64,000 nucleotides of DNA, from positions 1 through 64,000 of the forward strand of contig NZ_FOBX01000001.1 of assembly GCF_900109945.1 (NCBI RefSeq). The letters run 5' to 3'. Position 1 is the first letter of the stretch, and each line of letters begins with the position of its first letter. This DNA comes from Bradyrhizobium sp. OK095. Its GTDB lineage: Bacteria; Pseudomonadota; Alphaproteobacteria; Rhizobiales; Xanthobacteraceae. The notes beneath the pieces are model-generated. The model made no database searches and was not told where the DNA came from. It worked only from the letters and a program-made list of their open reading frames with translations. The position numbers and the translations under genes are program-made. This document shows positions 35,552 to 44,085 of this stretch, piece by piece.

Positions 35552-36157
35552 ATGCTCAGAGAAATCCGCCCCGCCATAGTCCTGCTGCTGGTGCTCACCG
35601 CCATCACGGGTCTGGCCTATCCGCTCGCCATGACCGCCATTGCTGGCGTAGTCTTCCCCGAGAAGGCGCAAGGCAGCCTGATCGAGCGCGACGGCAAGGT
35701 GGTGGGCTCCGCCCTGATCGGGCAGGAGTTCAAGGACGACAAATATTTCCACGGCCGCCTTTCGGCGACGCTGGCGCCCGACCCCAATGATTCGATCAAG
35801 ACGGTGTCTGCGCCCTACAACGCCGCCAACTCCGGCGGCTCCAATCTCGGCCCGACCAGCAAGGCGCTGGCCGACCGGTTGAAGGAGGACGTGGATAAGC
35901 TGAAGGCCGAAAACCCGAACGCCGCCGTGCCGGTCGATCTGGTCACCAGCTCGGCCAGCGGCCTCGATCCCGACATCTCCCCGGAAGCCGCGCAATTCCA
36001 GGTGCCGCGCATCGCCAAGGCCCGGAATATGCCGGAGGATGCAGTGAAGCAGCTTGTGGCTTCCAACGTTCAGGGCCGTCTGCTCGGCTTGCTTGGCGAA
36101 CCCCGGGTTAACGTTTTGGCGCTGAATCTGGCGCTCGACCGCGCGCCCGCGAAGTAG
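35552..36157 (+). CDS. kdpC: Potassium-transporting ATPase subunit KdpC
   Basis: A 201-residue subunit with one N-terminal membrane helix ([24 protein letters not shown]) and a periplasmic domain. KdpC motifs are [41 protein letters not shown] and [19 protein letters not shown]. It assists K+ binding by the complex. AGGAGA precedes ATG 35552. It is separated from kdpB by the palindromic repeat and followed after 40 bases by kdpD. Confidence 0.97.
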   Translation: MLREIRPAIVLLLVLTAITGLAYPLAMTAIAGVVFPEKAQGSLIERDGKVVGSALIGQEFKDDKYFHGRLSATLAPDPNDSIKTVSAPYNAANSGGSNLGPTSKALADRLKEDVDKLKAENPNAAVPVDLVTSSASGLDPDISPEAAQFQVPRIAKARNMPEDAVKQLVASNVQGRLLGLLGEPRVNVLALNLALDRAPAK

Positions 36158-36197
36158 CGGTCTAGGCTCGCGGCGCCCAGATGATTATATTGGCCTG

Positions 36198-38921
36198 ATG
36201 GTTCAACAGCGGCGCGATCCCGAACAACGTCCATCGCCCGAGGCGCTGCTGGAAGCAGCGCGCCGGGAGGAGAGTGCGAACGGCAAGCTGAAGATCTTCG
36301 TCGGGGCCGCGCCCGGCGTCGGCAAGACCTACGAGATGCTGCAAAGCGCCCACGCCAAGCGCAAGGCCGGTGTCGATGTCGTGGTTGGATTCGTCGAGAC
36401 CCATGGCCGCGCCGAGACCGAGGCGCTGGTGCGGGGGCTGGAGGTGATCCCGCGCAGGAAGATCGACTACCGTGGACAGACGGTCGAGGAGATGGACCTC
36501 GATGCCGTGATCGCGCGCCGGCCGAAAATCGCTCTGGTCGACGAGCTTGCCCACACCAACGCGGTCGGCAGCCGCCATCCCAAGCGTTATCTCGATGTCG
36601 AGGAGCTGCTGTCCCACGGCATCGACGTCTACACCGCCGTCAACATCCAGCACATCGAGAGCCTGAACGACGTCGTCGCCCAGATCACCCATGTACGGGT
36701 ACGCGAGACCGTCCCGGATTCGGTGTTCGATCGCGCCGATGCGATCGAGCTGATCGACCTCACGCCCGACGATCTGATCCAGCGGCTGCGGGAAGGCAAG
36801 GTCTACGTTCCCAAGCAGGCCGAGCGGGCGCTGGAGCATTATTTCTCGCCGGGCAATCTGACCGCGCTGCGCGAGCTTGCGCTACGCCGCACGGCCGAGC
36901 GGGTCGATGAGCAGCTTCTCACCCACATGCAGGCGAACGCCATCGCCGGCCCCTGGGCGGCGGGCGAGCGCATCCTCGTCTGCGTCAGCGAGGATCCGCG
37001 CGCGGCCGGGCTTGTCCGCTACACCAAGCGGCTGGCCGACCGGCTGCATGCACCATTCACGGCGGTCTCGATCGAAACGCGGCGGTCGCTCCAGCTTTCC
37101 GACGAGGAGCGCGACCGGTTGGCTGATACGCTGCGGCTCGCAGAATCGCTCGGCGGCGAGGCGATGACCATTCCGGCCGTTGGCCGCCGCATTGCCGACG
37201 ACGTCATCAACTTCGCGCAAGGCAACAATGTCACCCAGATCGTGATCGGCAAATCGACGCGCTCGCGCTGGTTCGAGATGACGCGTGGTTCCGTCGTGCA
37301 TGATCTGGTGAGTCGCGCCGGCAATATCAGCGTTCATGTTGTTCCCGGCGATAAGTTGCCCGGTGAATCCGCGCCCAAGACGTCGATGCAGACCGCGGCA
37401 GGGTCCGAGCCATTCGATGCACGCCCCTATCTGAAGGCGCTCGGCATCACGGCGCTTGGCCTTGCGGCAGCGGTTGTCATCAAGCCCTATTTCGGTGTCG
37501 AGAACGTTGACCTGATGTTCCTCACCGCGGTCGTGGCGGTTGCGGTTCGCTACGGATTGTGGCCATCGTTGCTCGCGAGCGTCGCGGCGTCCCTGGCTTA
37601 CAATTTCTTCTTCTTGCCGCCGGTTTACACGTTCACCATCACCGACCCGACCAACGTCGCGGCATTCTTCTTCTTCATGCTGATTGCGTTTGTGGTGTCG
37701 AACGTTGCAGGACGGGTCCGCACGCAAGCCGATACCGCGATCGGCCGCATCAGGACCACCGAACAGCTTTATGCCTTCAGCCGCAAGCTCGCCGGCACCG
37801 CCACGCTCGACGACGTCTTGTGGGCAACCGCCTATCAGCTCGCGCTGATGCTGAAGGTGCGCGTCGTGCTGCTGCTGCCGGAGGATGGCCTGCTCACGGT
37901 GAAATCCGGCTATCCGCCGGAGGACCAGCTCGACCAGGCCGACCTCGCCGCCGCCAACTGGGCATGGAGCAACGACCGCACGGCAGGCCGCGGCTCGGAC
38001 ACGCTGCCGGGCGCAAAGCGGTTGTTCCTGCCGATGCGCACCGGGCGCGGCCCGATCGGCGTCATCGGCATCGACAACGATCGCACTGGTCCGCTGCTGA
38101 CGCCGGACCAGCGCCGGCTGCTCGACGCGCTGGTCGACCAGGGCGCGCTCGCAATCGAGCGCGTGCTGCTGGTCGAGGACATGGACCGCGTCAAGCGCAC
38201 GGTCGAATCCGAGCGGCTGCGCTCGGCGCTGCTGACTTCGATCTCGCATGATCTGAAGACGCCGCTTGCTTCGGTGCTCGGCGCCGCCTCGACCATGCGC
38301 GATCTCGCCAGTGCCTTGTCCGATACCGAGAAGCGCGATCTGCTTGCGACCGTGATCGACGAATCCGAGCGGCTCAACCGCTTCATCGCCAATCTGCTCG
38401 ACATGACCAAGCTCGAATCCGGCGCCATCGTGCCCAATACGGCGCTGCATGATCTCGGCGAGATCGTCGGCAGCGCGCTGCGGCGCGGAGCCAAGATCCT
38501 AACCGCCCACAAGGTCGAGCTGGTGCTGGCGGCCGATCTGCCGATGCTCCAGCTCGATGCCGTGCTGTTCGAGCAGGTGCTGTTCAATCTGCTCGACAAT
38601 GCCGCAAAATATTCGTCGCCCGAGACCACGATTTCGATCAAGAGCCGGCGCGAGCGGGATCAGGTGGTGCTGGGGATCACTGATGAAGGCGCTGGCATTC
38701 CGCCCGATGAGCTCGAGAGCGTGTTCGACAAGTTCTATCGCGCGCAGAAGGGCGATCACGTCCGTCCCGGCACCGGGCTGGGCTTAGCCATTTCCCGCGG
38801 CTTCGTCGAAGCGATGCGGGGTACGATCGTGGCAGCCAACCGCAGCGACCGCAGCGGTGCGGTTCTGACCATCCGCCTGCCGGTCCCGGCACAGACCCAC
38901 GCATTGGATACCGCCGCATGA
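36198..38921 (+). CDS. kdpD: Sensor histidine kinase KdpD
   Basis: A 907-residue sensor. The N-terminal KdpD domain has a Walker A GAAPGVGKTYEM with Lys43 and VDELAHTNAVGSRHPKRYLDV; a universal-stress-like domain follows (ILVCVSEDPRAAGLVRYT). Four membrane helices lie at about 412-510, then a GAF-like domain, the histidine box TSISHDLKTPLASVLG with His684 and an ATPase domain with NLLDNAAKYS and GTGLGLAISRG. It senses K+ limitation or turgor and phosphorylates KdpE. Its stop overlaps kdpE by ATGA. Confidence 0.97.
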   Translation: MVQQRRDPEQRPSPEALLEAARREESANGKLKIFVGAAPGVGKTYEMLQSAHAKRKAGVDVVVGFVETHGRAETEALVRGLEVIPRRKIDYRGQTVEEMDLDAVIARRPKIALVDELAHTNAVGSRHPKRYLDVEELLSHGIDVYTAVNIQHIESLNDVVAQITHVRVRETVPDSVFDRADAIELIDLTPDDLIQRLREGKVYVPKQAERALEHYFSPGNLTALRELALRRTAERVDEQLLTHMQANAIAGPWAAGERILVCVSEDPRAAGLVRYTKRLADRLHAPFTAVSIETRRSLQLSDEERDRLADTLRLAESLGGEAMTIPAVGRRIADDVINFAQGNNVTQIVIGKSTRSRWFEMTRGSVVHDLVSRAGNISVHVVPGDKLPGESAPKTSMQTAAGSEPFDARPYLKALGITALGLAAAVVIKPYFGVENVDLMFLTAVVAVAVRYGLWPSLLASVAASLAYNFFFLPPVYTFTITDPTNVAAFFFFMLIAFVVSNVAGRVRTQADTAIGRIRTTEQLYAFSRKLAGTATLDDVLWATAYQLALMLKVRVVLLLPEDGLLTVKSGYPPEDQLDQADLAAANWAWSNDRTAGRGSDTLPGAKRLFLPMRTGRGPIGVIGIDNDRTGPLLTPDQRRLLDALVDQGALAIERVLLVEDMDRVKRTVESERLRSALLTSISHDLKTPLASVLGAASTMRDLASALSDTEKRDLLATVIDESERLNRFIANLLDMTKLESGAIVPNTALHDLGEIVGSALRRGAKILTAHKVELVLAADLPMLQLDAVLFEQVLFNLLDNAAKYSSPETTISIKSRRERDQVVLGITDEGAGIPPDELESVFDKFYRAQKGDHVRPGTGLGLAISRGFVEAMRGTIVAANRSDRSGAVLTIRLPVPAQTHALDTAA

Positions 38922-39607
38922 GTGCTGCCCCGATCAAGGTTCTTGTCATCGACGACGAGCCACCGATCCGAAAATTGCTGCGGATGGGGCTGTCGACACA
39001 GGGTTATGAGATCCTGGAAGCGTCGAACGGCAAGACCGCGCTGGAGAAGCTCGCTGAGGAGCCCGCGCTGATTATCCTCGATCTCGGCCTGCCCGATATC
39101 CAGGGCCATGAGCTGCTGCGCACCATCCGCGCGCGCAATGAAGCCGTGCCGATCGTGGTGCTGTCGAGCCGCGGCGACGAGGCAGGCAAGGTGCAGGCAC
39201 TCGATCTCGGCGCCGACGATTATTTGACAAAGCCGTTCGGCATGGACGAGCTGCTGGCGCGCCTGCGCGCCGCGCTGCGGCACCAGCTCCAGGTGCAGGG
39301 CGAACGTCCGGTGTTCCGCACCGGCGATCTCTCGGTCGATCTGGTCCGCCGCATCGTCAAAATCGGCGAGCGCGACGTGAAGCTGTCGCCGAAGGAATAT
39401 GATCTCCTGCGCGTGCTGGTGCAGCACGCGGGCAAGGTGCTCACCCATCGCTTTCTGCTCAAGGAGCTCTGGGACGAATTGACCGACGCACAATATCTCC
39501 GCGTCTATGTCCGCCAGCTCCGCCAGAAGATCGAAGCCGATCCGGAACGCCCGCAATATGTGCTCACGGAGACGGGGATCGGGTACCGGCTGAAGGCGGG
39601 GGATTAA
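38918..39607 (+). CDS. kdpE: Response regulator KdpE
   Basis: A 229-residue OmpR/PhoB-type response regulator. The receiver domain has the DDEPPIRKLL acidic pocket, phospho-acceptor Asp55 in IILDLGLPDIQG, and KPFGMDELLARLRA; the winged-helix domain has LSPKEYDLLRVLVQHAGKVLTHRFLLKELW and YVRQLRQKIE. Phosphorylated KdpE activates kdpFABC transcription. Start ATG 38918 overlaps kdpD. It converges on ku, with 17 bases between stops. The dyad elements near 30.2-31.1 kb are candidate binding sites, unproven. Confidence 0.97.
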   Translation: MSAAPIKVLVIDDEPPIRKLLRMGLSTQGYEILEASNGKTALEKLAEEPALIILDLGLPDIQGHELLRTIRARNEAVPIVVLSSRGDEAGKVQALDLGADDYLTKPFGMDELLARLRAALRHQLQVQGERPVFRTGDLSVDLVRRIVKIGERDVKLSPKEYDLLRVLVQHAGKVLTHRFLLKELWDELTDAQYLRVYVRQLRQKIEADPERPQYVLTETGIGYRLKAGD

Positions 39608-39624
39608 GCCCCTGTCATTCCGAG

Positions 39625-40506
39625 CTAACCCGCCTTCCTCTGGCGGGCCGTCGACCTGCGCGTCTTCTTCGCGGCTCGCCGCCCGTCGGTCGTCCGTCGC
39701 GCATGCGATTTCGCTGTCTTCTTCCCACCGCGCCCCTTCAAGCTCTGCTTCAGCGCATCCATCAGGTTGACGACGTTGCTCGGCTTCTCCGCCGGTTCCG
39801 GCAATGCGATCGTCTTGCCGCTCGCCTTGCGCTTCACCAGCGCCTTCAGCGCATTCTCATACTGGTCCTTGAACTTGCTTGGGTCGAAATGCGCGGCCTT
39901 GGTGTGCAGGATGTGGCCAGCAAGCTCGACCATATCCTTGGTGATCTTCGGGCTCTTGATGTCGTCGAAGAACTCGCCCTCATCGCGAAGCTCGTAGGGA
40001 AAGCGCAGCGTGGTGCCGAGCAAGCCCTTGCCGAGCGGTTCGAGTGCCATGACATGCTCGCGGTTGGTGAGCACGATCTTTGCGAGCGCGACGCGCCCCT
40101 GGTCCTTCATGGCGTCGCGGATCACGGCAAAGGCGTCGATGGCGGCTTTGCCTTCGGGCGCGATGTAGTAGGGGTTGTCGAGATAGCGCTGATCAATCTC
40201 GTCGCTCGGGACGAAGCTTTCGATGTCGATGGTGTGGTTGCTCTCGATCTGCACCGCCTCGAGCTCCTCCGGCTCGATCTCGACATATTTGCCCTTGCGC
40301 AGCTCGTAGCCGCGGCCCTTCTGGTCGCTCTCGACGATGTCGCCGGTCTCGGAATCCACCATCTGCTGCTTGAGCCGGTTGCCGGTCTCGCGGTTGATCA
40401 TGTGAAACCGCGTCTTCTCGGCCGCCGTGGTCGCGGGATAAAGCACGACCGGGCAGCTGACCAGCGACAGCTTCAACGTTCCCTTCCAATAGGCGCGCGG
40501 GGCCAT
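39625..40506 (-). CDS. ku: Non-homologous end-joining protein Ku
   Basis: A 293-residue bacterial Ku, a ring-shaped homodimer that holds DNA ends and recruits LigD. Motifs: YWKGTLKLSLVSCPVVLYPAT near the start, RFHMINRETGNRLKQQMVD, ALAKIVLTNREHVMALEP and LRFPYELRDEGEFF; the C terminus is a Lys/Arg-rich tail (GRGGKKTAKSHARR), as in other bacterial Ku proteins. I start at ATG 40506 (MAPRAYWKG), with TGGAGA upstream; a longer frame would run through the promoter. It is divergent from ligD, with which it functions. Confidence 0.95.
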   Translation of the reverse strand: MAPRAYWKGTLKLSLVSCPVVLYPATTAAEKTRFHMINRETGNRLKQQMVDSETGDIVESDQKGRGYELRKGKYVEIEPEELEAVQIESNHTIDIESFVPSDEIDQRYLDNPYYIAPEGKAAIDAFAVIRDAMKDQGRVALAKIVLTNREHVMALEPLGKGLLGTTLRFPYELRDEGEFFDDIKSPKITKDMVELAGHILHTKAAHFDPSKFKDQYENALKALVKRKASGKTIALPEPAEKPSNVVNLMDALKQSLKGRGGKKTAKSHARRTTDGRRAAKKTRRSTARQRKAG

Positions 40507-40535
40507 TCCATTCTCCAGTGATTTCAAGGCGATTT

Positions 40536-40560
40536 GGAACCCCAACCACCCCATAGGGTT
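40536..40560 (+). promoter_or_regulatory. EcfG-like stress promoter for ligD
   Basis: GGAAC (40536-40540), a 16-base spacer, then GGTT (40557-40560). The alphaproteobacterial general-stress sigma EcfG recognises GGAAC-N16/17-CGTT, so one base of the -10 differs. The ligD start is 65 bases downstream. Confidence 0.55.
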
Positions 40561-40568
40561 TTGGTTCC
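40544..40568 (-). promoter_or_regulatory. EcfG-like stress promoter for ku
   Basis: On the reverse strand GGAAC (40568-40564), a 16-base spacer, then GGTT (40547-40544), the mirror image of the ligD element and interlocked with it. The ku start is 38 bases downstream. Confidence 0.55.
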
Positions 40569-40624
40569 GGTTGGGACTTTTGCCATGATAGGGTTCAACA
40601 TCGAAAGAGAAGCGGGACCTGCTC

Positions 40625-43288
40625 GTGCTGCGAAAGCTCTCCACCTACCGCCAGAAGCGCGATTTCGAGAAGACGCCGGAGCCCTCGGGCAAGACGGCAG
40701 TGACACCCTCCAAGCAGCGGCGCTTCGTGATTCAGAAGCACGACGCGACCCGGCTGCACTACGACTTCCGGCTCGAGTTCGACGGTGTCTTCAAATCCTG
40801 GGCCGTGACCAAGGGACCGTCGCTCGATCCGCACGACAAGCGGCTGGCGGTCGAGGTCGAGGACCATCCGCTCGATTACGGCGATTTCGAAGGCACGATT
40901 CCGGAAGGTCAATATGGCGGCGGCACGGTCATGCTGTGGGATCGCGGCACCTGGGAGGCCGATGATCCCGAAGCTGGTTTCAAAAAGGGTGACCTGAAGT
41001 TTACGCTTCACGGCGACAAGCTGCACGGCAGCTGGGTGCTGGTGCGGATGCGCAACGACCGCACCGGCGGCAAGCGCACCAATTGGCTGCTGATCAAGCA
41101 CCGCGACGAATATGCCGGCGAGGGCGAGGACATTCTCAGCGAGGACAAGTCCGTCGCCTCCGGCCGCGCCATGGCGCAGATCGCGGGTGGCAAGGGCCGC
41201 GCGCCAAAACCGTTCATGCTGGCGAAGGGCACGGGCAAGGCCGATGCGGTCTGGCAGTCCAACCGCGCCGAAGAGACCAAAGAACGAACCGTCAAGCCGG
41301 CGCCGCGCGCGGCGTTGAAGAGCGGCAAGACTGCAAGGAAAAAAGCGACGACCGCAACGACCGCGAAGAATATCTCCGAGATGCCGGACTTCGTCGCGCC
41401 GCAGCTCTGCACGCCGGTCGAACGGCCACCGGCCGGCGAGGGCTGGTGCCACGAGATCAAGTTCGACGGCTATCGCGTGCAGCTCCGGGTCGAGGATGGC
41501 GAGGCGACGCTGAAGACGCGCAAGGGCCTCGACTGGACCGAGAAGTTCGGCGCGATCGCGAAGGAGGCGGGTGTGCTGCCCGACGCCATGATCGACGGCG
41601 AGATCGTCGCGCTCGACCACAACGGCGCGCCGAATTTTTCCTCGCTCCAGGCAGCGCTGTCGGACGGCAAGACCGAAGACCTGATCTTCTTTGCCTTCGA
41701 CCTGCTGTTCGCCGAGGGGCGCGATTATCGCCGCCTGCCGCTCGGCGAACGCAAGGAGCGTCTCAAGGCGTTGCTGGAGGCGCGCAAGACAAAATCGGCC
41801 CAGATCCGCTATGTCGAGCATTTCGAGAGCGGCGGCGACGCGGTGTTGCAATCGGCCTGCAAGCTCGAGCTCGAAGGCGTAGTGTCGAAGAAGCTCGATG
41901 CGCCGTATCGATCGGGACGGAGCGAAAGCTGGACCAAGGCAAAATGCCGGGCCGGCCATGAGGTCGTGATCGGCGGCTGGAAGACGACGGCAGGGAAATT
42001 CCGTTCCCTGATGGCCGGGGTCTACCGCGGCGATCATCTCGCCTATGTCGGCCTTGTCGGCACCGGCTTTGGCGCCGACAAGGTCAAGCGCATCATGCCG
42101 TTCCTGAAGGACGCCGCGTCGAGCGAAAGCCCCTTCGGCGGCAAGAACGCTCCAAAGAAGACTCGGGATGTGCACTGGCTCAAGCCGGAACTGGTCGCCG
42201 AGATCGAATTCGCCGGCTTCACCGCCGACGGCAATATCCGCCAGGCCGCCTTCAAGGGCCTGCGTCAGGACAAGCCGGCCGAGGAGGTCGAGGCGGAGAT
42301 GCCCGCCAAGGCCAAGCTCGCGCAGCCATCCGCTGGAAAGCGCGTTCCGGCGAAGTCGGGGAAGAAGAAGGACGCCGGCACGTCCGAGGTCATGGGCGTC
42401 ACCATCTCCAAGCCGGACAAGGAGCTGTGGCCGGATGGCGGCGAAGGCGAAGGCGTCACAAAACTCGATCTCGCGCGCTATTTCGAGGCCGTCGGCGCGT
42501 GGATGATCAAGCATATCAAGGGCCGCCCATGCTCGATCCTTCGCGCCCCTGATGGTATCGGCGGCGAAAAGTTCTTCCAGCGGCATGCCATGCAGGGCAC
42601 GTCGAACCTGCTTGAGCTTGCAAAAGTGTCTGGCGATCGGAAGCCGTATTTGCAGATCGATCGCGTCGAGGGGCTTGCTGCCGTCGCGCAGATCGGCGGC
42701 GTCGAGCTGCATCCCTGGAATTGCGCACCTGACGCCTACGACACGCCCGGCCGTCTGGTGTTCGATCTCGATCCCGCGCCGGATGTCGAGTTCGCCGATG
42801 TCGTCGACGCTGCCAAGGAGATGCGGCAACGCCTCACTGACGTCGGCATGGAGAGTTTTTGCAAGACCACCGGCGGCAAGGGCCTGCACGTGGTGGTGCC
42901 GCTGCTTCACGGCGCGCGCGACAAGGTGAGCTGGAAAGAGGCAAAAGCGTTCGCGCAAGGCGTTTGCCAGTGGATGGCCGATGACGAGCCCGAGCGCTAT
43001 CTGCTCAACATGTCCAAGAAGCTGCGCAACGGGAAGATTTTTCTGGATTATTTGCGCAACGATCGGCTGGCGACGGCGGTGGCGCCGCTCTCGCCGCGTG
43101 CGCGCGATGGCGCGACAGTGTCGATGCCGGTGACCTGGGCGCAGGTGAAGGGCGATCTCGATCCGAAGCGATATACGGTGAGGACTGTGCCCGGCCTGCT
43201 GGCGCGGTCGAAGGCGTGGGAGGGTTATGACGATGCGGCCGCGTCGATCAAGGCGGCGATGAAGAAGTTGGCGGGGAAAATGAAGTAG
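40625..43288 (+). CDS. ligD: Multifunctional NHEJ DNA ligase LigD
   Basis: An 887-residue ATP-dependent end-joining ligase in the order phosphoesterase, ligase, polymerase. Phosphoesterase (about 25-175): [15 protein letters not shown] with His39, His45 and Asp47, then [12 protein letters not shown] with His81. Ligase (about 255-560): the adenylated lysine Lys279 in EIKFDGYR. Polymerase/primase (about 590-880): VFDLDPAP with metal-binding Asp714 and Asp716. All key residues are present. The start is GTG 40625. It trims, fills and seals double-strand breaks held by Ku, encoded divergently. Confidence 0.97.
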   Translation: MLRKLSTYRQKRDFEKTPEPSGKTAVTPSKQRRFVIQKHDATRLHYDFRLEFDGVFKSWAVTKGPSLDPHDKRLAVEVEDHPLDYGDFEGTIPEGQYGGGTVMLWDRGTWEADDPEAGFKKGDLKFTLHGDKLHGSWVLVRMRNDRTGGKRTNWLLIKHRDEYAGEGEDILSEDKSVASGRAMAQIAGGKGRAPKPFMLAKGTGKADAVWQSNRAEETKERTVKPAPRAALKSGKTARKKATTATTAKNISEMPDFVAPQLCTPVERPPAGEGWCHEIKFDGYRVQLRVEDGEATLKTRKGLDWTEKFGAIAKEAGVLPDAMIDGEIVALDHNGAPNFSSLQAALSDGKTEDLIFFAFDLLFAEGRDYRRLPLGERKERLKALLEARKTKSAQIRYVEHFESGGDAVLQSACKLELEGVVSKKLDAPYRSGRSESWTKAKCRAGHEVVIGGWKTTAGKFRSLMAGVYRGDHLAYVGLVGTGFGADKVKRIMPFLKDAASSESPFGGKNAPKKTRDVHWLKPELVAEIEFAGFTADGNIRQAAFKGLRQDKPAEEVEAEMPAKAKLAQPSAGKRVPAKSGKKKDAGTSEVMGVTISKPDKELWPDGGEGEGVTKLDLARYFEAVGAWMIKHIKGRPCSILRAPDGIGGEKFFQRHAMQGTSNLLELAKVSGDRKPYLQIDRVEGLAAVAQIGGVELHPWNCAPDAYDTPGRLVFDLDPAPDVEFADVVDAAKEMRQRLTDVGMESFCKTTGGKGLHVVVPLLHGARDKVSWKEAKAFAQGVCQWMADDEPERYLLNMSKKLRNGKIFLDYLRNDRLATAVAPLSPRARDGATVSMPVTWAQVKGDLDPKRYTVRTVPGLLARSKAWEGYDDAAASIKAAMKKLAGKMK

Positions 43289-43289
43289 T

Positions 43290-43393
43290 GTGGGTTAGCT
43301 CGCGGCTGCGCGGAGCGCAGTCCGCTAGCGTAACCCACCACTTCTGCTTCCGCGGAGACCAAAGAGGTGGGTTACGCCTTCGGCTAACCCACC
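43290..43393. terminator. Paired GTGGGTTA palindromes, likely bidirectional terminator/repeat
   Basis: Two hairpins share the arms GTGGGTTA/TAACCCAC: the first spans 43290-43338, the second 43366-43393. The second stem is nearly perfect and closes on CCTTCGG, a UUCG tetraloop. They lie between the converging ligD and the small DUF3309-type gene. Such GTGGGTTA palindromes are a dispersed repeat in Bradyrhizobium as I recall. Confidence 0.6.
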
Positions 43394-43417
43394 CTACGAG
43401 GTCCTACGAGCTCTCGC

Positions 43418-43582
43418 CTAGATCCGTCCGAGCAACAGCAAGATCAGCAGGATGACGATGACAAGCCCGAGGCCGCCGCCGCCGTAATAGCCGGTGCCGT
43501 AGAACGGCCCGCCGCCGACGCCGCTGAAGCCGCCGAGCAGCGCGATGACCAAGATGATCAGAATGATCGTACCGATAGACAT
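43418..43582 (-). CDS. Small DUF3309-type membrane protein
   Basis: A 54-residue protein, MSIGTIILIILVIALLGG, then a Gly-rich loop (GVGGGPFYGTGYYGGGG) and a second hydrophobic stretch (LGLVIVILLILLLL). Two membrane helices around a glycine/tyrosine loop match DUF3309 proteins. ATG 43582 follows a strong GGAGGAG; a longer frame to 43753 has no ribosome site and crosses the likely promoter. A stress-type promoter lies upstream. Function unknown, probably in the envelope during stress. Confidence 0.75.
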   Translation of the reverse strand: MSIGTIILIILVIALLGGFSGVGGGPFYGTGYYGGGGLGLVIVILLILLLLGRI

Positions 43583-43643
43583 AACAATCTCCTCCAGCCC
43601 TTTGTTGAAAGGGTCGCTTGCACCTGTCCCGTGGTGCGAGGGC

Positions 43644-43668
43644 AACTTGCCGCAGGTTTTAAAGTTCC
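43644..43668 (-). promoter_or_regulatory. EcfG-like promoter for the DUF3309-type gene
   Basis: On the reverse strand GGAAC (43668-43664), a 16-base spacer and AGTT (43647-43644), one base away from the general-stress consensus CGTT. The start codon is 62 bases downstream. Confidence 0.4.
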
Positions 43669-43764
43669 GCCGATGAAACACCGGTTGTACGACCAACTTG
43701 CATGGAACCTTTGCGCGTCCTACCGGCATGACTATGTGAGGATCAATCGCCACAGGCAGGAATC

Positions 43765-44082
43765 ATGTCAGCACCGCTTGTCGTCTCCATTCCACATAAG
43801 CTCGGCCGCGAGGAGGCCGTGCGCCGGCTCAAGACCGGGCTCGGCCGCGCCGCAGCGAGCATTCCCGTGATGCAGGTCGAAGAAGAGCGCTGGAGCGGCG
43901 ATACCTTGAACTTCCGCATCCGCGCACTCGGTCAGATCGCGAGCGGGCAGGTCGATGTCGCCGACGATCACGTCAAGGTGCAGGTCGTGCTGCCGTGGCT
44001 GTTGCAGCGCTTTGCCGAGATGGCGCAGGCGACCATCCGCAAGCGCGGGCAGCTTCTGCTGACCAAGGATGATGGAAAGTAG
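43765..44082 (+). CDS. Polyhydroxyalkanoic-acid system family protein
   Basis: A 105-residue protein resembling the putative PHA granule-associated regulator family (PF09650 type): VVSIPHKLGREEAVRRLKTGL at the start, WSGDTLNFRIRALGQIASGQVDV in the middle, and VVLPWLLQRFAEMAQATIRKRG at the end. The fold is like a small START-like beta-alpha protein. It stands alone, ending 3 bases before the treY stop on the other strand. The carbon-storage theme agrees with the glucan genes next door, but a link is not shown. Confidence 0.7.
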   Translation: MSAPLVVSIPHKLGREEAVRRLKTGLGRAAASIPVMQVEEERWSGDTLNFRIRALGQIASGQVDVADDHVKVQVVLPWLLQRFAEMAQATIRKRGQLLLTKDDGK

Positions 44083-44085
44083 ATC

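Noticed and set aside
40595..42958. Long reverse open frame opposite ligD
   Set aside because: Antisense to a gene with all catalytic motifs; shadow composition.
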